Source: Pelagibacteraceae bacterium AG-333-C14
GTDB lineage: Bacteria > Pseudomonadota > Alphaproteobacteria > Pelagibacterales > AG-422-B15
Assembly: GCA_003282485.1 (NCBI GenBank)
Contig: QBZD01000003.1
Span: forward strand, 31,589 to 95,588
Reading direction: 5' to 3'
Length of the DNA: 64,000 nucleotides
Shown: piece by piece, positions 8,836-18,552 of the stretch
Position numbering within the stretch: position 1 is the first letter of the stretch
Layout: the number at the start of each line of letters is the position of its first letter
Translations under genes and position numbers: made by a program
The notes under the pieces: generated by a model
What the model saw: only the letters and a program-made list of their open reading frames with translations
Told to the model about the DNA's origin: nothing
Databases searched by the model: none

Positions 8836-9662
8836 TTAGCCTTACTAAGCTCCCTTGACCGTTTCTTTGCTTTATCAATGGCTTTAGAAATTAGAGTACT
8901 AAGGCCATTTTTGTTTTCTAATATTTTAAGCGCAGCTTCAGTTGTTCCTCCCTTACTAGTAACACTCTTTTTTAAATGGATTGGACCATCTTTTTCATTT
9001 AAAAGAAGCAAAAGGGACCCAAGAAAAGTTTGAAGAACCATATTTTTTGAATTTTTGAACCCAGACTTATCAGCTATTTTAATAAGCGTTTCAATAAAAA
9101 GAAATATATAGGCAGGGCCACTTCCAAAGATTGCTGTGAAATCATCAATAATTTTTTCATTTTTAGTTTCATTTATTTGCCCTAGTAATGATAGGAAATT
9201 CCTAACTATTTTCTTTTGATCACTTTTAATTGTTTTATCAAAACAAATGAGAGTTGTACCCATATTGACTGATGCCGGGGTATTTGTCATAGCTCTCACA
9301 ATACCTTTATTTAGAGTAAATATTTTTTTTAAATCAGAAATCTTCTTTCCTGCTACGATCGACACAATAAGAGAATTAGACAAAAATTTTTCTAAAGAAC
9401 TGTCAACTGCAGCATTTAATTGATTTGGCTTTACAGAAATTAATGAAATAGATGGTACAAATTTATATTTTAGCAACCGAACATTTTTGATAATTTTAAG
9501 ATTGTGTTTTGACTTTAACTTTTTTAGTTTTGGTGTAATTTTTTTTTCAATAATTAAGATATTTTTTGATGATATCTTATTTTCAATCAATGAATTGAGT
9601 ACTGCGTAGCCCATATTTCCAGCGCCAATAATAAGAAATTTTTGTTTTTTAAGATTTATCAT
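8832..9662 (-). CDS. proC: Pyrroline-5-carboxylate reductase
   Basis: A 276-residue NAD(P)H-dependent reductase for the last step of proline synthesis. The Rossmann motif IIGAGNMGYAVL lies at residues about 11-22; the family block SIVAGKKISDL is near 125; the C-terminal dimer domain has FGSGPAYIFLFIETLI and the signature TSKGGTTEAAL. It lies tail to tail with the kinase gene. Its start overlaps the end of a small ORF at 9649-9804 on the same strand, an arrangement seen in alphaproteobacteria where a UbiK-type gene precedes proC. Confidence 0.94.
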   Translation of the reverse strand: MINLKKQKFLIIGAGNMGYAVLNSLIENKISSKNILIIEKKITPKLKKLKSKHNLKIIKNVRLLKYKFVPSISLISVKPNQLNAAVDSSLEKFLSNSLIVSIVAGKKISDLKKIFTLNKGIVRAMTNTPASVNMGTTLICFDKTIKSDQKKIVRNFLSLLGQINETKNEKIIDDFTAIFGSGPAYIFLFIETLIKIADKSGFKNSKNMVLQTFLGSLLLLLNEKDGPIHLKKSVTSKGGTTEAALKILENKNGLSTLISKAIDKAKKRSRELSKAN

Positions 9663-9804
9663 TTGACTTTTGAGCTGATGTATTTTTTCTATCTTCTTTA
9701 AATTTATTCATTGTTTTGATTTCATCTTTAAAAGATAAAGAGATTTCATATAAACTTATACAGATGTCTGTAACTTTATTTAATATTTTATTTCTACTAT
9801 ACAT
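9649..9804 (-). CDS. Small protein, 51 residues, possible UbiK/BMFP-type accessory factor
   Basis: A short open frame beginning with ATG at 9804 (MYSRNKILNKV) and ending with TAA at 9649-9651, overlapping the proC start by 14 bases. It is lysine-rich with an amphipathic helical N-terminal half (KVTDICISLYEISLSFKDEI) and a polar tail. I cannot recognise it confidently by sequence. The idea that it is a short UbiK/BMFP-type ubiquinone synthesis factor rests on position: in many alphaproteobacteria such a gene sits between proC and lgt, divergent from lgt. Typical members are 80-100 residues, so this would be reduced. No clear ribosome binding site is visible. Confidence 0.4.
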   Translation of the reverse strand: MYSRNKILNKVTDICISLYEISLSFKDEIKTMNKFKEDRKNTSAQKSNDKS

Positions 9805-9844
9805 AAATGGTGCTAGGTTATTCTTATATCAAATTTAAAATAGC

Positions 9845-10648
9845 GTGATTTATCTTAGTTTTCCATCTATTAGTCCAATTTTTTTCTCAATAGGTCCACT
9901 TGAAATTAGATGGTACTCATTAGCGTACATCGTAGGCTTTATATTTGCTTGGCGATACATCAAATACTTGTCTTCTAACAAAAAAATATATGACGTTAAA
10001 GCAAATATAAATGAAAAATTAGTTGATGACTTAGTATTCTATTCAATCTTAGGTCTTATAATTGGAGCTAGAGTTGGATACATATTATTTTATAATTTTG
10101 CATACTATAGCGATAACTTTGTAGAAATATTCTACCTATGGCAAGGAGGACTGTCATTTCATGGTGGATTGATAGGCATCATAATTGCAGCTTTACTTGT
10201 TTCAAGAAACTTTAAGTGCTCTTTTTTTGAAGTTAGTGACTTAATATGTGTTTCTGCTCCTGTTGGCATATTCTTTGGGCGAATAGCAAATTTTATTAAT
10301 GGTGAACTTTATGGACGGCCAGCAAATTTCTTGTTTGGCATGATCTTTCCAAATGCAGATGACCAATTTAGACATCCCAGTCAGCTCTATGAAGCATTCT
10401 TGGAAGGCCTATTGCTGTTCATCATCTTAAATATTCTAATTTTTAGATATTATAAACTCAAGTCTCCAGGGTTTATTTCTGGAGCCTTTCTCTTGTTATA
10501 TGGAGTATTTAGATATTCTGTAGAGTTTACCCGTGAGCCCGATGTACAAGTTGGGTATATTGCAAACTTTTTTACCATGGGAATGTTGCTTTCAATACCA
10601 ATGATTATAGCTGGATTGACCATCTTACTTTTAGCAAATAAAAAATGA
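9845..10648 (+). CDS. lgt: Prolipoprotein diacylglyceryl transferase
   Basis: A 267-residue inner-membrane enzyme with about seven transmembrane helices that transfers diacylglycerol from phosphatidylglycerol to the lipobox cysteine of prelipoproteins. The Lgt signature GRIANFINGELYGRP (residues about 148-162) is intact, and HPSQLYEAFLEG follows. The N-terminal motif IGPLEIRWYSLAYI is also typical. The start is GTG at 9845; no upstream ATG is in frame. It overlaps the next gene by 4 bases. The lgt-methyltransferase-pgeF order is a common alphaproteobacterial cluster. Confidence 0.95.
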   Translation: MIYLSFPSISPIFFSIGPLEIRWYSLAYIVGFIFAWRYIKYLSSNKKIYDVKANINEKLVDDLVFYSILGLIIGARVGYILFYNFAYYSDNFVEIFYLWQGGLSFHGGLIGIIIAALLVSRNFKCSFFEVSDLICVSAPVGIFFGRIANFINGELYGRPANFLFGMIFPNADDQFRHPSQLYEAFLEGLLLFIILNILIFRYYKLKSPGFISGAFLLLYGVFRYSVEFTREPDVQVGYIANFFTMGMLLSIPMIIAGLTILLLANKK

Positions 10649-11673
10649 TTAAAGAAAAGTTGCTAAAATATCTTAACGAAAACCCATACATATATTTAGA
10701 TGAGTTTATTAAACTAGTGCATGGTGATAAAGATTATGGATATTATGTCTCTGAAAAGATTATTGGTAAAAAAGGTGATTTTATAACTGCTCCTGAGATA
10801 TCGCAAATGTTTGGCGAAGCAATAGCAATCAAGATTCTTCAGGTTATAAATAAAAATAATATCAAACACTTTAATTTAATAGAATTAGGCCCTGGAAGGG
10901 GAACTCTCATTAATGATATTTTAAGGGTATTAAATAAACATTTATCTCTTGAAATAAATATTTCACTTCACTTCAATGAAATTAATAAAAATTTTATCGA
11001 AAATCTAAAATTACAATTTCCAAAATGTAAAATTCATTCAGTAATTGGTGATTATCCTGATCAATATTCTTTTTTTATCGCAAATGAATTTGTAGATGCG
11101 CTGCCCTTAAGACAGTTAAAAAAAAGAGACAACACATATTACGAGACAGTCGTAAAAAAATCATTAGATGGAGGCTTTGAATTTGATATTGAAATTGCAA
11201 GAAGTGAAAGTGAAATATATGTAAAATCTAGATTTGATTTAAAAAATAATCAAATCTTTGAATACTCCCCACAAACAATTGAAGTATTTAATCAAATCAT
11301 CAACTTTTTAGAAAAAAATAAAGGACATCTTCTATTAATTGACTACGGCTACGTAAAACATCCTTTAAAAAGCACTATCCAGTCAATTAAAAATCATAAA
11401 AAAACTGATGTATTAAATGATATTGGAAAACAAGACATTACTTACCTTGTGAATTTTGATTGCTTGATAAGTATCTTAAAAAATAAAAAGATTTTAGAGT
11501 ATAAATTTGTCACTCAATCAGCTTTTTTGAAATTGAACGGCATTGAGGAAAGAGCAAATCAATTGTGTGAACAAAACCCAGCTAAAGCTGAGGAAATAAA
11601 AATACAGTTAAATCGATTAATTAATGATGAACATATGGGAAGCCTTTTCAAAGTATTGGAAGTGGAAATTTAA
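10645..11673 (+). CDS. SAM-dependent methyltransferase, MidA/NDUFAF7 family
   Basis: A 342-residue class I methyltransferase. GDFITAPEISQMFGEAI (residues about 46-62) and the SAM-binding motif IELGPGRGTLINDIL (about 79-93) identify the MidA/NDUFAF7 family; ANEFVDALPLRQ is a further family block. In mitochondria the relative NDUFAF7 methylates an arginine of a complex I subunit during assembly; whether the bacterial protein does the same is inference. It sits between lgt and pgeF with a 4-base overlap on one side and no gap on the other. Confidence 0.87.
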   Translation: MIKEKLLKYLNENPYIYLDEFIKLVHGDKDYGYYVSEKIIGKKGDFITAPEISQMFGEAIAIKILQVINKNNIKHFNLIELGPGRGTLINDILRVLNKHLSLEINISLHFNEINKNFIENLKLQFPKCKIHSVIGDYPDQYSFFIANEFVDALPLRQLKKRDNTYYETVVKKSLDGGFEFDIEIARSESEIYVKSRFDLKNNQIFEYSPQTIEVFNQIINFLEKNKGHLLLIDYGYVKHPLKSTIQSIKNHKKTDVLNDIGKQDITYLVNFDCLISILKNKKILEYKFVTQSAFLKLNGIEERANQLCEQNPAKAEEIKIQLNRLINDEHMGSLFKVLEVEI

Positions 11674-12435
11674 ATGTTTTTTTCAAAAAATTTAAGCGAC
11701 GTTGATCACTGTTTTTTTTCAAGAATTGGTGGCTTTAGTAAAAAAAAATATTCATCACTAAATTGTGGTAAAGGATCAAATGATAATCCTCTATTGGTAG
11801 AAGATAATTTAAAGATAATTCATAAGTATTTCAATCTTCCAAGGTCTAAGTTGATTACAATGCACCAAACACATTCAAACATATGCAAAATAGTTGAGCC
11901 TAAATTACAGCAAACAGAATATAAGTGTGACGGTATAGTAACAAAACATCAGAATATAATATTGTCAGTTCTGACAGCCGATTGTGCCCCAATCTTATTT
12001 TTTGACCAAAAAAAATCAATTATTGGAGCTTGTCATGCAGGTTGGAAAGGAGCCCTGAACGGTATTATTGAAAATACTCTATCAAGTATGAAGCTCCTTG
12101 GTGCAAACATTAACAATATAAATTGTTCAATTGGGCCATGTATTGGACAAAGCTCATATGACGTGAAATCAGACTTTTTCAAAAAATTTGTAGACAAGTC
12201 GAAAAGAAATAGAAAATTTTTTATCGAAATCAATAAGGATAAATATCAGTTTTCCCTAAAAAAATTCATTACATTTAGGCTTGGAGAGCAAGGCGTTGGA
12301 AACATAGACACTGTCAACATTGATACTTACAAAGACGAACACCTTTGTTTCAGCTACAGGCGGGCGCTTCATAAAAAAGAGGATGATTATGGTAGAATGA
12401 TTTCAACAATTACTATAAAAGGAGATCATTCATGA
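11674..12435 (+). CDS. pgeF: Polyphenol oxidase/YfiH-family multicopper-fold protein
   Basis: A 253-residue protein of the YlmD/YfiH (DUF152) family. The metal and active site blocks are present: [32 protein letters not shown] and [12 protein letters not shown]. Family members are described both as purine nucleosidases/phosphorylases acting on adenosine and inosine and as PgeF, an editing factor that removes mis-incorporated L-Ser from peptidoglycan stems; laccase activity was an early annotation. Location after a lipoprotein transferase does not decide between these. Its stop overlaps the prs start by 4 bases. Confidence 0.88.
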   Translation: MFFSKNLSDVDHCFFSRIGGFSKKKYSSLNCGKGSNDNPLLVEDNLKIIHKYFNLPRSKLITMHQTHSNICKIVEPKLQQTEYKCDGIVTKHQNIILSVLTADCAPILFFDQKKSIIGACHAGWKGALNGIIENTLSSMKLLGANINNINCSIGPCIGQSSYDVKSDFFKKFVDKSKRNRKFFIEINKDKYQFSLKKFITFRLGEQGVGNIDTVNIDTYKDEHLCFSYRRALHKKEDDYGRMISTITIKGDHS

Positions 12436-13367
12436 GAATTATTGCGGGAAATAGTAATTTACCTCTTTCTAAAAGTGTTTCTGATTATCTTGGTGAGAAC
12501 TTAACGAACGCTTCCATACAAAGGTTTGCCGACGATGAAGTTTACGTTGAAATTAAAGAAAACATACGAGGTGAAGATGTTTTTGTTATAGAATCTCTAT
12601 CCCACCCTGCTAACGATAATCTTATGGAGCTTCTAGTAATTATGGATGCTCTAAAAAGAGCTTCTGCAAAAAGAATTACTGCTGTGATTCCTTATTATGG
12701 TTATGCACGACAAGATAGAAAGCCCGGCCCTAGAACACCAATATCTGCAAAATTAGTTGCTAACTTAATAACAACTGCTGGAGCTGACAGAGTTTTAACA
12801 TTAGATTTACATGCTGAACAGATACAAGGTTTCTTTGATATTCCTACTGATAATCTTTTTGCAGGACCAGTTTTTTCAAAAGATATAAAAGAAAAATATG
12901 ATATTGGAAACTTAGTTGCGGTTTCACCTGATATTGGTGGTGTAGTAAGAGCTAGAGCAATTGCTAACAAAATTGGTGCTTCAATAGCTATTGTTGATAA
13001 AAGGCGATCTAAACCCGGTGAGAGTGAAGTTATGAATATCATTGGAGATGTAAAAGGAAAAGACTGTATTATTTTAGACGATATAATCGACTCTGCTGGA
13101 ACGATTTCTAATGCAGCTAATAGGATAATGGATCTTGGAGCTAAAAGTATAACATCCTACGTAACACATGGCGTACTTACTGGAAAAGCACTCGAGAGAA
13201 TAAATAATTCAAAATTAACTGAATTGGTAATTACCAATTCTATTAATAATCAAGATATATTAAGTAATGGCAATAAAATACGCTCTATTGATGTATCCAC
13301 TCTATTGGGTGAAGCGATAAAAAGAATTTCTGAAGAAAGCTCGGTATCCAGCCTGTTTGATTTTTGA
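12432..13367 (+). CDS. prs: Ribose-phosphate pyrophosphokinase
   Basis: A 311-residue PRPP synthase, which makes phosphoribosyl pyrophosphate from ribose 5-phosphate and ATP for purine, pyrimidine, His, Trp and NAD synthesis. Key blocks are [20 protein letters not shown] (ATP loop), [27 protein letters not shown] and the PRPP loop [10 protein letters not shown]. Length and motifs match class I enzymes. It overlaps pgeF and is followed after 51 bases by rplY; prs-rplY-pth-ychF is a widely conserved order in proteobacteria. Confidence 0.97.
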   Translation: MRIIAGNSNLPLSKSVSDYLGENLTNASIQRFADDEVYVEIKENIRGEDVFVIESLSHPANDNLMELLVIMDALKRASAKRITAVIPYYGYARQDRKPGPRTPISAKLVANLITTAGADRVLTLDLHAEQIQGFFDIPTDNLFAGPVFSKDIKEKYDIGNLVAVSPDIGGVVRARAIANKIGASIAIVDKRRSKPGESEVMNIIGDVKGKDCIILDDIIDSAGTISNAANRIMDLGAKSITSYVTHGVLTGKALERINNSKLTELVITNSINNQDILSNGNKIRSIDVSTLLGEAIKRISEESSVSSLFDF

Positions 13368-13418
13368 TTAATATGCTTGCCATATAAGTAAATTTAATCT
13401 AATTACCACAACACAATT

Positions 13419-14105
13419 ATGTCAAAAGAAACAAATTTAGATGCTGAGATAAGAGCTGAATCTGGAAAATCTGCAGTAAAAAAGGTCCTTGCTGCTGGTA
13501 AAATTCCATCAGTAATCTATGGGTTAGGTGAAGATTCTCTTAATATTGCCCTTGATAAAATATCTGTTCAAAAGGAAATTAATTCTGGAGGATTTCTTAC
13601 AAGAATCATTTCTTTAAATATCGCAGGTAAGAAAAGTCTCGCAATCCCGAGAGATGTACAATTTGATCCTCTTTCAGATCAACCAATTCATGTAGACTTT
13701 TTGAGATTGGCAGAAGACTCAAAAATCACCCTGGATATACCAACTAGATTTATCAATGAAGAGTCATCTCCCGGCCTTAAACGTGGTGGAGTACTTAACG
13801 TTAACAGAAGAACTGTGCAACTTAGTTGCCCAGCAAATAATATTCCTGAAGAAATTGTATTTGATTTAGATGGTCTAGAAATTGGTGATACCATCAGGAT
13901 ATCTGCCGCCAATCTATCAAGCGACATTACTCCTACAATTAGTGATCGTGACTTTACTGTAGCATCAGTTGCCGCGCCAACTGTTGTCAAAGAACCTGAA
14001 GCTCCTGTAGAAGGTGAAGAAGCAGCAGCAGAGGGAGCAGAGACTTCGGATGATGCTAAAGAAGCATCAACAGATGATGCTAAAAAAGAAGAAAATAAAG
14101 ATTAA
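13419..14105 (+). CDS. rplY: Large-subunit ribosomal protein bL25 (Ctc/TL5 type)
   Basis: A 228-residue long-form bL25 that binds 5S rRNA. The N-terminal L25 domain (RAESGKSAVKKVLAAGKIPSV in the first 35 residues, then VQFDPLSDQPIHVDFLRL) is followed by the TL5-type beta domain (GLKRGGVLNV, RTVQLSCPA, GDTIRISAANL). The last roughly 45 residues are a low-complexity acidic and alanine-rich tail, a frequent feature in alphaproteobacteria. It precedes pth after 45 bases, in the usual order. Confidence 0.95.
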   Translation: MSKETNLDAEIRAESGKSAVKKVLAAGKIPSVIYGLGEDSLNIALDKISVQKEINSGGFLTRIISLNIAGKKSLAIPRDVQFDPLSDQPIHVDFLRLAEDSKITLDIPTRFINEESSPGLKRGGVLNVNRRTVQLSCPANNIPEEIVFDLDGLEIGDTIRISAANLSSDITPTISDRDFTVASVAAPTVVKEPEAPVEGEEAAAEGAETSDDAKEASTDDAKKEENKD

Positions 14106-14150
14106 TACTTTACCTTTCAACTAATACATAATTTCTATATTCTTAAACGT

Positions 14151-14708
14151 ATGATTGCTCTTATTGGTTTAGGAAACCCCGGTGAAAAACATTCCTTAAA
14201 TAGACATAATATAGGATTTATAATTATTGATGAACTCATTGATAATAATGAAATTATTAAGAATGAAAAAAAATTCAACGGTAATTTAACAACGTTTTCA
14301 ATCGGAAGAAAAAAAATAGTCACGTTTAAGTCATGCGATTACATGAATGAATGTGGTAGCAGTATTGCAAAACTCATTAATTTTTACAAACTTGGTCTAG
14401 ATTCAGTTTATGTCTTTCATGATGACCTTGATATTTCCCTTGGAAAAGTAAAAATAAAAAATGGTGGCTCACCAGCTGGTCATAATGGATTAAAATCAAT
14501 AGACTCATGTATAGGCAAAAATTATAACAGAGTAAGGGTTGGAATTGATCACCCAGGGAGCCGTGAATTGGTTAACAGGCATGTACTAGGTAACTTTAAA
14601 AAAAAGGAGTTGGAAATTGTTGACCAATTAAAGATCAGTATTTCATCGCACTTAAAATTACTGATATCAGAGAATAAACCTCAATTCTTAAATAACATTA
14701 AATTATAA
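14151..14708 (+). CDS. pth: Peptidyl-tRNA hydrolase
   Basis: A 185-residue enzyme that releases peptides from prematurely dissociated peptidyl-tRNA. The N-terminal signature IGLGNPGEKHSLNRHNIGF (residues 4-22) includes the conserved Asn and the catalytic His; SPAGHNGLKSID and RVRVGIDHPG supply the remaining active-site region with the catalytic-type Asp on the VFHDDLDI segment. It follows rplY and is one base from ychF, the classical order for this trio. Confidence 0.96.
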   Translation: MIALIGLGNPGEKHSLNRHNIGFIIIDELIDNNEIIKNEKKFNGNLTTFSIGRKKIVTFKSCDYMNECGSSIAKLINFYKLGLDSVYVFHDDLDISLGKVKIKNGGSPAGHNGLKSIDSCIGKNYNRVRVGIDHPGSRELVNRHVLGNFKKKELEIVDQLKISISSHLKLLISENKPQFLNNIKL

Positions 14709-14709
14709 T

Positions 14710-15798
14710 ATGGGATTTAAATGTGGAATTGTTGGGCTACCTAATGTTGGAAAATCAACTTTATTTAATGCTCTTACCAAGAAAATTTCGGCTGAAGCCG
14801 CCAACTATCCTTTTTGTACAATAGAACCAAATGAAGGAACCGTAATCGTTCCTGATGAGAGAGTTAATACTTTGACAGAAATAGCAAAATCTAAAAAAAC
14901 TATACCTACCTCACTGACATTTTTTGATATAGCTGGACTAGTTAAAGGTGCATCAAAGGGAGAAGGATTAGGAAATAAGTTCTTATCACATATAAGGGAA
15001 GTTGATGCAATCATACACGTGGTTAGGTGCTTTGAAGATGACAATATAACTCACGTAAGCAATAAAATTGATCCCTTGGACGATATTGAGACAATTAATA
15101 CTGAATTAGTTTTATCTGATATTGAACTACTAGAAAAATTAAAATCTGGTCTCGAAAAACAAGCTAAAAAAGGTGATAAAGATGCAAAAATAAAAATCAC
15201 AGCAGCTGAAAAGTTACTAAACCATCTTGGGAAAGGTGAGCCAGCAATTACAATTGAAAATTTAGCTGAGATAAAATCAAATTCGTCGGAATTTAATTTA
15301 ATTACGTTTAAACCAACAATCTATGTCTGTAATGTCAATGAAGAGTCAATTATTGGTGGGAATCAATTCACAGAAAAAATTAAAAATAGTTTTAACAATG
15401 AAATTATTCTTATCTCTGCAGAAATAGAGTCTCAGATCTCTTCATTAAGTGATGAGGATCAAAAAGAGTATGTACAGAGCTTAGGCTTAGAAGAATCGGG
15501 TTTGAATAAAATTATCCGTAGCGGCTACAAAACGCTTAACTTGATTACTTATTTTACAGCAGGTGAACAAGAAACAAGAGCATGGACCATAGAATTGGGG
15601 ACAACAGCACCGCAGGCTGCAGGAAAGATTCATACTGATTTTGAAAAAGGCTTTATACGAGCTGAAACTATTGCGTATAATGATTACATTGCCTGTGTGG
15701 GTGAAATAAAAGCGAAGGAACAAGGAAAGATGCGTAGCGAAGGTAAAGAATATACTGTACAAGATGGTGACGTAATGCATTTTTTATTTAATAATTAG
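14710..15798 (+). CDS. ychF: Redox-regulated ATPase YchF (Obg-like P-loop protein)
   Basis: A 362-residue P-loop NTPase of the OLA1/YchF family, which binds ATP rather than GTP and associates with ribosomes. The P-loop GLPNVGKST lies at residues 9-17, the Walker B region is FFDIAGLVKGASKGEGLGNK, and the C-terminal TGS domain (RAWTIELGTTAPQAAGKIHT, then EGKEYTVQDGDVMHFLFN) is complete. It lies one base after pth and two bases before gpt, so the block from prs onward may be a single transcript. Confidence 0.97.
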   Translation: MGFKCGIVGLPNVGKSTLFNALTKKISAEAANYPFCTIEPNEGTVIVPDERVNTLTEIAKSKKTIPTSLTFFDIAGLVKGASKGEGLGNKFLSHIREVDAIIHVVRCFEDDNITHVSNKIDPLDDIETINTELVLSDIELLEKLKSGLEKQAKKGDKDAKIKITAAEKLLNHLGKGEPAITIENLAEIKSNSSEFNLITFKPTIYVCNVNEESIIGGNQFTEKIKNSFNNEIILISAEIESQISSLSDEDQKEYVQSLGLEESGLNKIIRSGYKTLNLITYFTAGEQETRAWTIELGTTAPQAAGKIHTDFEKGFIRAETIAYNDYIACVGEIKAKEQGKMRSEGKEYTVQDGDVMHFLFNN

Positions 15799-15800
15799 AT

Positions 15801-16247
15801 ATGGAACATAAATTAGTATTCCCGACTTATGAGGAAATGCATGAAAAAGCCGTAAAGCTTGGACACTTAATCAAAAGTAAAAATATAGATTTTGATAAAA
15901 TGGTTGTTGTCTCAAGGGGAGGTTTTGTGCCTGCTGCTGTTGTTGCTTACACTTTAGGAATACAAGACGTAGATATCGTATCCATACAAAGCTATATTCA
16001 TCGGGAGGCTGGGAAGGCCATTGTTCACCGCGCTCCAAAAACCGACGAAATAGTCCTCGTGATTGACGATATTGTAGATAAAGGTGGAACAGCAAAAGCT
16101 CTTAAAGAATATATGCCTAATATGCATTTAGCTGTGATTTATGCTAAACCGAGAGGGTTGCCTTTGGCTAGTACGTATGTTGAAGAAATAACCCAAGATA
16201 CCTGGCCTGTCTTCCCCTGGGATGAGGAAGACAAAGCCAATCATTAG
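15801..16247 (+). CDS. gpt: Xanthine-guanine phosphoribosyltransferase
   Basis: A 148-residue type I phosphoribosyltransferase. The PRPP-binding loop VIDDIVDKGGTAKAL (residues about 91-105) and the C-terminal block ITQDTWPVFPWDE correspond closely to E. coli Gpt, including the conserved Trp of the base pocket; VVVSRGGFVPA is the N-terminal loop. It salvages guanine, xanthine and perhaps hypoxanthine to nucleotides. It is convergent with a purine permease just 3 bases away, so import and salvage genes are adjacent though on opposite strands. Confidence 0.88.
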   Translation: MEHKLVFPTYEEMHEKAVKLGHLIKSKNIDFDKMVVVSRGGFVPAAVVAYTLGIQDVDIVSIQSYIHREAGKAIVHRAPKTDEIVLVIDDIVDKGGTAKALKEYMPNMHLAVIYAKPRGLPLASTYVEEITQDTWPVFPWDEEDKANH

Positions 16248-16250
16248 TTT

Positions 16251-17624
16251 CTAAAATAAAGTTACAGAATAAAAATAAGGGACTGATATCAAACCTATAA
16301 ATATAGTACCAGAATTTAAGTCACTTAATTTACCACTTAAGACTTTAATTACCAAATAAGCAAGAAATCCAATTGCAATTCCATTGGCAATACTAAAAGT
16401 AAAAGGCATTACTACAGCGGCTAACACAGCAGGTGCATACTCAGAGACATCATCCCAATCAATATCAATGATATTCCTCATAAAGTAAGTTGCAATAAAG
16501 ACCAGCGCAGGTGCAGATGCATAATAAGGAACACTTTTAGCTAGTGGCGCTAAAAAAATGCATAATAAAAATAATACGCCGACTGTTACAGCCGTAAGCC
16601 CTGTTCTTCCACCCTCTTTAATTCCAGCGCCAGACTCGATATAAGATGTTGTATTAGTTGTTCCAGCTAAAGCACCAACAGCAGTAGCAACTGAATCAGC
16701 AAGAACTGCTTTTTCAATACCGTCTACTTTACCATCCTGATCCACTCTGCCACTAAGATTCGCAACAGAGGTTAGCGTTCCAGCTGTATCCATGAAGTCA
16801 ACAAATAGCAAAGTAAGAACAGTTGAAACCATTCCAATTGTTAAAGCACTAGAAATATCAAGTTGCATAAATATAGTATCTGCAAATGATGGGACACTAA
16901 AAATTTGTGATGGAAATTCAGTAACATGAACAAATCCTGGTACACTCTGACTTACAACAGCTGTTGTAAAAATATCTTCTACACCGAAGATCATTCCTAT
17001 TACTGTTACAAGTATAATACTTATAATAATGCCACCACGAATTCCTCTTTTATCAAATACAGCCATTAGTGCAAAAGCAAGACAGCCTAATAAAACACTT
17101 GCAGATAAAATGTTTCCTGCATTAAGAGTTACATAGGTCGCAGGATGAGCAACAACTATTCCCATCTCTTCTAGTCCTATAATAGCTAAAAATAATCCAA
17201 TCCCAGCACCAATACCAAATTTCATGCTTCGTGGAATACTATTGATAATCCATTGTCTTAGAGGTGTTAAACTTATAACTATAAACAATATGCCAGAAAT
17301 AAATACTGCACCTAAAGCTGTTTGCCATGAAATATCACCACTGCCACCGAAACCAACTAATGTGTAAGCAACAAAAGCGTTTAGTCCCATTCCAGGAGCA
17401 AGACCTATTGGCCAATTTGCATATAACCCCATTATTAAACAAGCAACTACAGCAGCAAGGATTGTGGCTATAAATACTCCCTCATAAGGAAACCCAGCAT
17501 CTGCTAAAATACTTGGATTAACAATAAGTATATATGCCATTGTTAAGAATGTAGCGAGCCCAGCAAGAATTTCTGTTCTTACGGTCGTACCATTTTCTTT
17601 TAATTTAAAAATACTTTCTAACAT
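16251..17624 (-). CDS. NCS2-family purine permease (AzgA/GhxP type)
   Basis: A 457-residue polytopic membrane protein of about 12-14 helices. The family block GTTVRTEILAGLATFLTMAY lies at residues 13-32, NPSILADAG follows, GLAPGMGLNAFVAYT is the substrate-domain motif near 75-90, and GTTNTTSYIESGAGIKEGGR near 315-335 is the AzgA-like signature. It takes up adenine, guanine or hypoxanthine with protons. A strong Shine-Dalgarno (GGAGGA, complement of 17630-17635) precedes the ATG at 17624. It faces gpt, which fits purine salvage. Confidence 0.93.
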   Translation of the reverse strand: MLESIFKLKENGTTVRTEILAGLATFLTMAYILIVNPSILADAGFPYEGVFIATILAAVVACLIMGLYANWPIGLAPGMGLNAFVAYTLVGFGGSGDISWQTALGAVFISGILFIVISLTPLRQWIINSIPRSMKFGIGAGIGLFLAIIGLEEMGIVVAHPATYVTLNAGNILSASVLLGCLAFALMAVFDKRGIRGGIIISIILVTVIGMIFGVEDIFTTAVVSQSVPGFVHVTEFPSQIFSVPSFADTIFMQLDISSALTIGMVSTVLTLLFVDFMDTAGTLTSVANLSGRVDQDGKVDGIEKAVLADSVATAVGALAGTTNTTSYIESGAGIKEGGRTGLTAVTVGVLFLLCIFLAPLAKSVPYYASAPALVFIATYFMRNIIDIDWDDVSEYAPAVLAAVVMPFTFSIANGIAIGFLAYLVIKVLSGKLSDLNSGTIFIGLISVPYFYSVTLF

Positions 17625-17773
17625 TTAGTTCCTCCATCTAGTTAACTTCAAAGCTTATATTAATCAAAAATGGTTTTCGAGACAGATTTAATCTGCTTGT
17701 GGATAACGATGCTTATAATTTACTGTAAAGAAAAAAATTAAATTATTGAAATAATGAGTATATTTTAATTGTA

Positions 17774-18547
17774 CTAGTGTGACTCTTTCCAAATTTGCTT
17801 ATTCGTAAAGTAAAGCAAGAATGAAAGTATCAATAAGTACGTTATGACTTTAAAACCGATTCTCTTACGTGCCTCCAATTTAGGTTCTGCTGTCCATGTC
17901 AAAAACATAGTAACGTCTCTAGCCATTTGCTCCGGTGTTGCTTCCGTGCCATCGCTATACTCAACAGCATCAGCTGAGAGTAATTGCGGCATTGCAATCT
18001 TTTGACCCTTTGCATAAATATTGTAGTAGACACCATCGTCAAGTACCATGCCCTCAGGAGTATCTTCATATCCAAGCAGCAATGAATAAACATAATCTGC
18101 TCCACCATGTCTTGCTTTAACCATTACAGATAGATCTGGAGGATATGCTCCACCATTAGCCGCTCTTCCTTGTTGTTCATTTTCATAGGGACTAACAAAT
18201 TTATCTGACAAGATAGCTGGTCGCATGACTACGTCTCCATACTCGTCTGGAGCACCTTTTACCTCGAATGCAGCTGCCATAGCTTTCACTTGTGCTTCAG
18301 AGAACTCAGGGCCACCATCTTCCATTAAGTTTCTATAACTCAATAATTCCATTGAATGGCAACCAGAACATACTTCAGTATAAACCTGGTAACCTCTTTG
18401 TAATGATGCTCGCTCAAATTTACCCAATGGTCCTTGAAATGACCATTTTGGATGCAACGGCTCTTTCATTTCTGCTGCCTGTATAGTTATTTGAGAGAGT
18501 CCAAAATATACGAGAGTTAAAATTAATATTTTTGATAAATATTGCAT
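17774..18547 (-). CDS. petC: Ubiquinol-cytochrome c reductase, cytochrome c1 subunit
   Basis: A 257-residue periplasm-facing haem protein of complex III. An N-terminal signal peptide ends near residue 25 (QAAEM). The covalent haem site is C60-S-G-C63-H64 and the axial methionine is probably M186 in QKIAMPQLL. A single transmembrane anchor at about 232-250 (TYLLILSFLLYFTN) holds it in the membrane. It is third in a petA-petB-petC operon, 5 bases after petB. The protein is a fused-haem single copy, unlike Bradyrhizobium FbcH, where b and c1 are made together. Confidence 0.97.
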   Translation of the reverse strand: MQYLSKILILTLVYFGLSQITIQAAEMKEPLHPKWSFQGPLGKFERASLQRGYQVYTEVCSGCHSMELLSYRNLMEDGGPEFSEAQVKAMAAAFEVKGAPDEYGDVVMRPAILSDKFVSPYENEQQGRAANGGAYPPDLSVMVKARHGGADYVYSLLLGYEDTPEGMVLDDGVYYNIYAKGQKIAMPQLLSADAVEYSDGTEATPEQMARDVTMFLTWTAEPKLEARKRIGFKVITYLLILSFLLYFTNKQIWKESH

Positions 18548-18552
18548 TTAAC

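Noticed and set aside
17625..17773. Possible purine riboswitch in the leader of the NCS2 permease gene
   Set aside because: The 149-base gap contains a short CAGATTTAATCTG palindrome and a strong Shine-Dalgarno but not the conserved core or loop-loop pattern of a purine aptamer.
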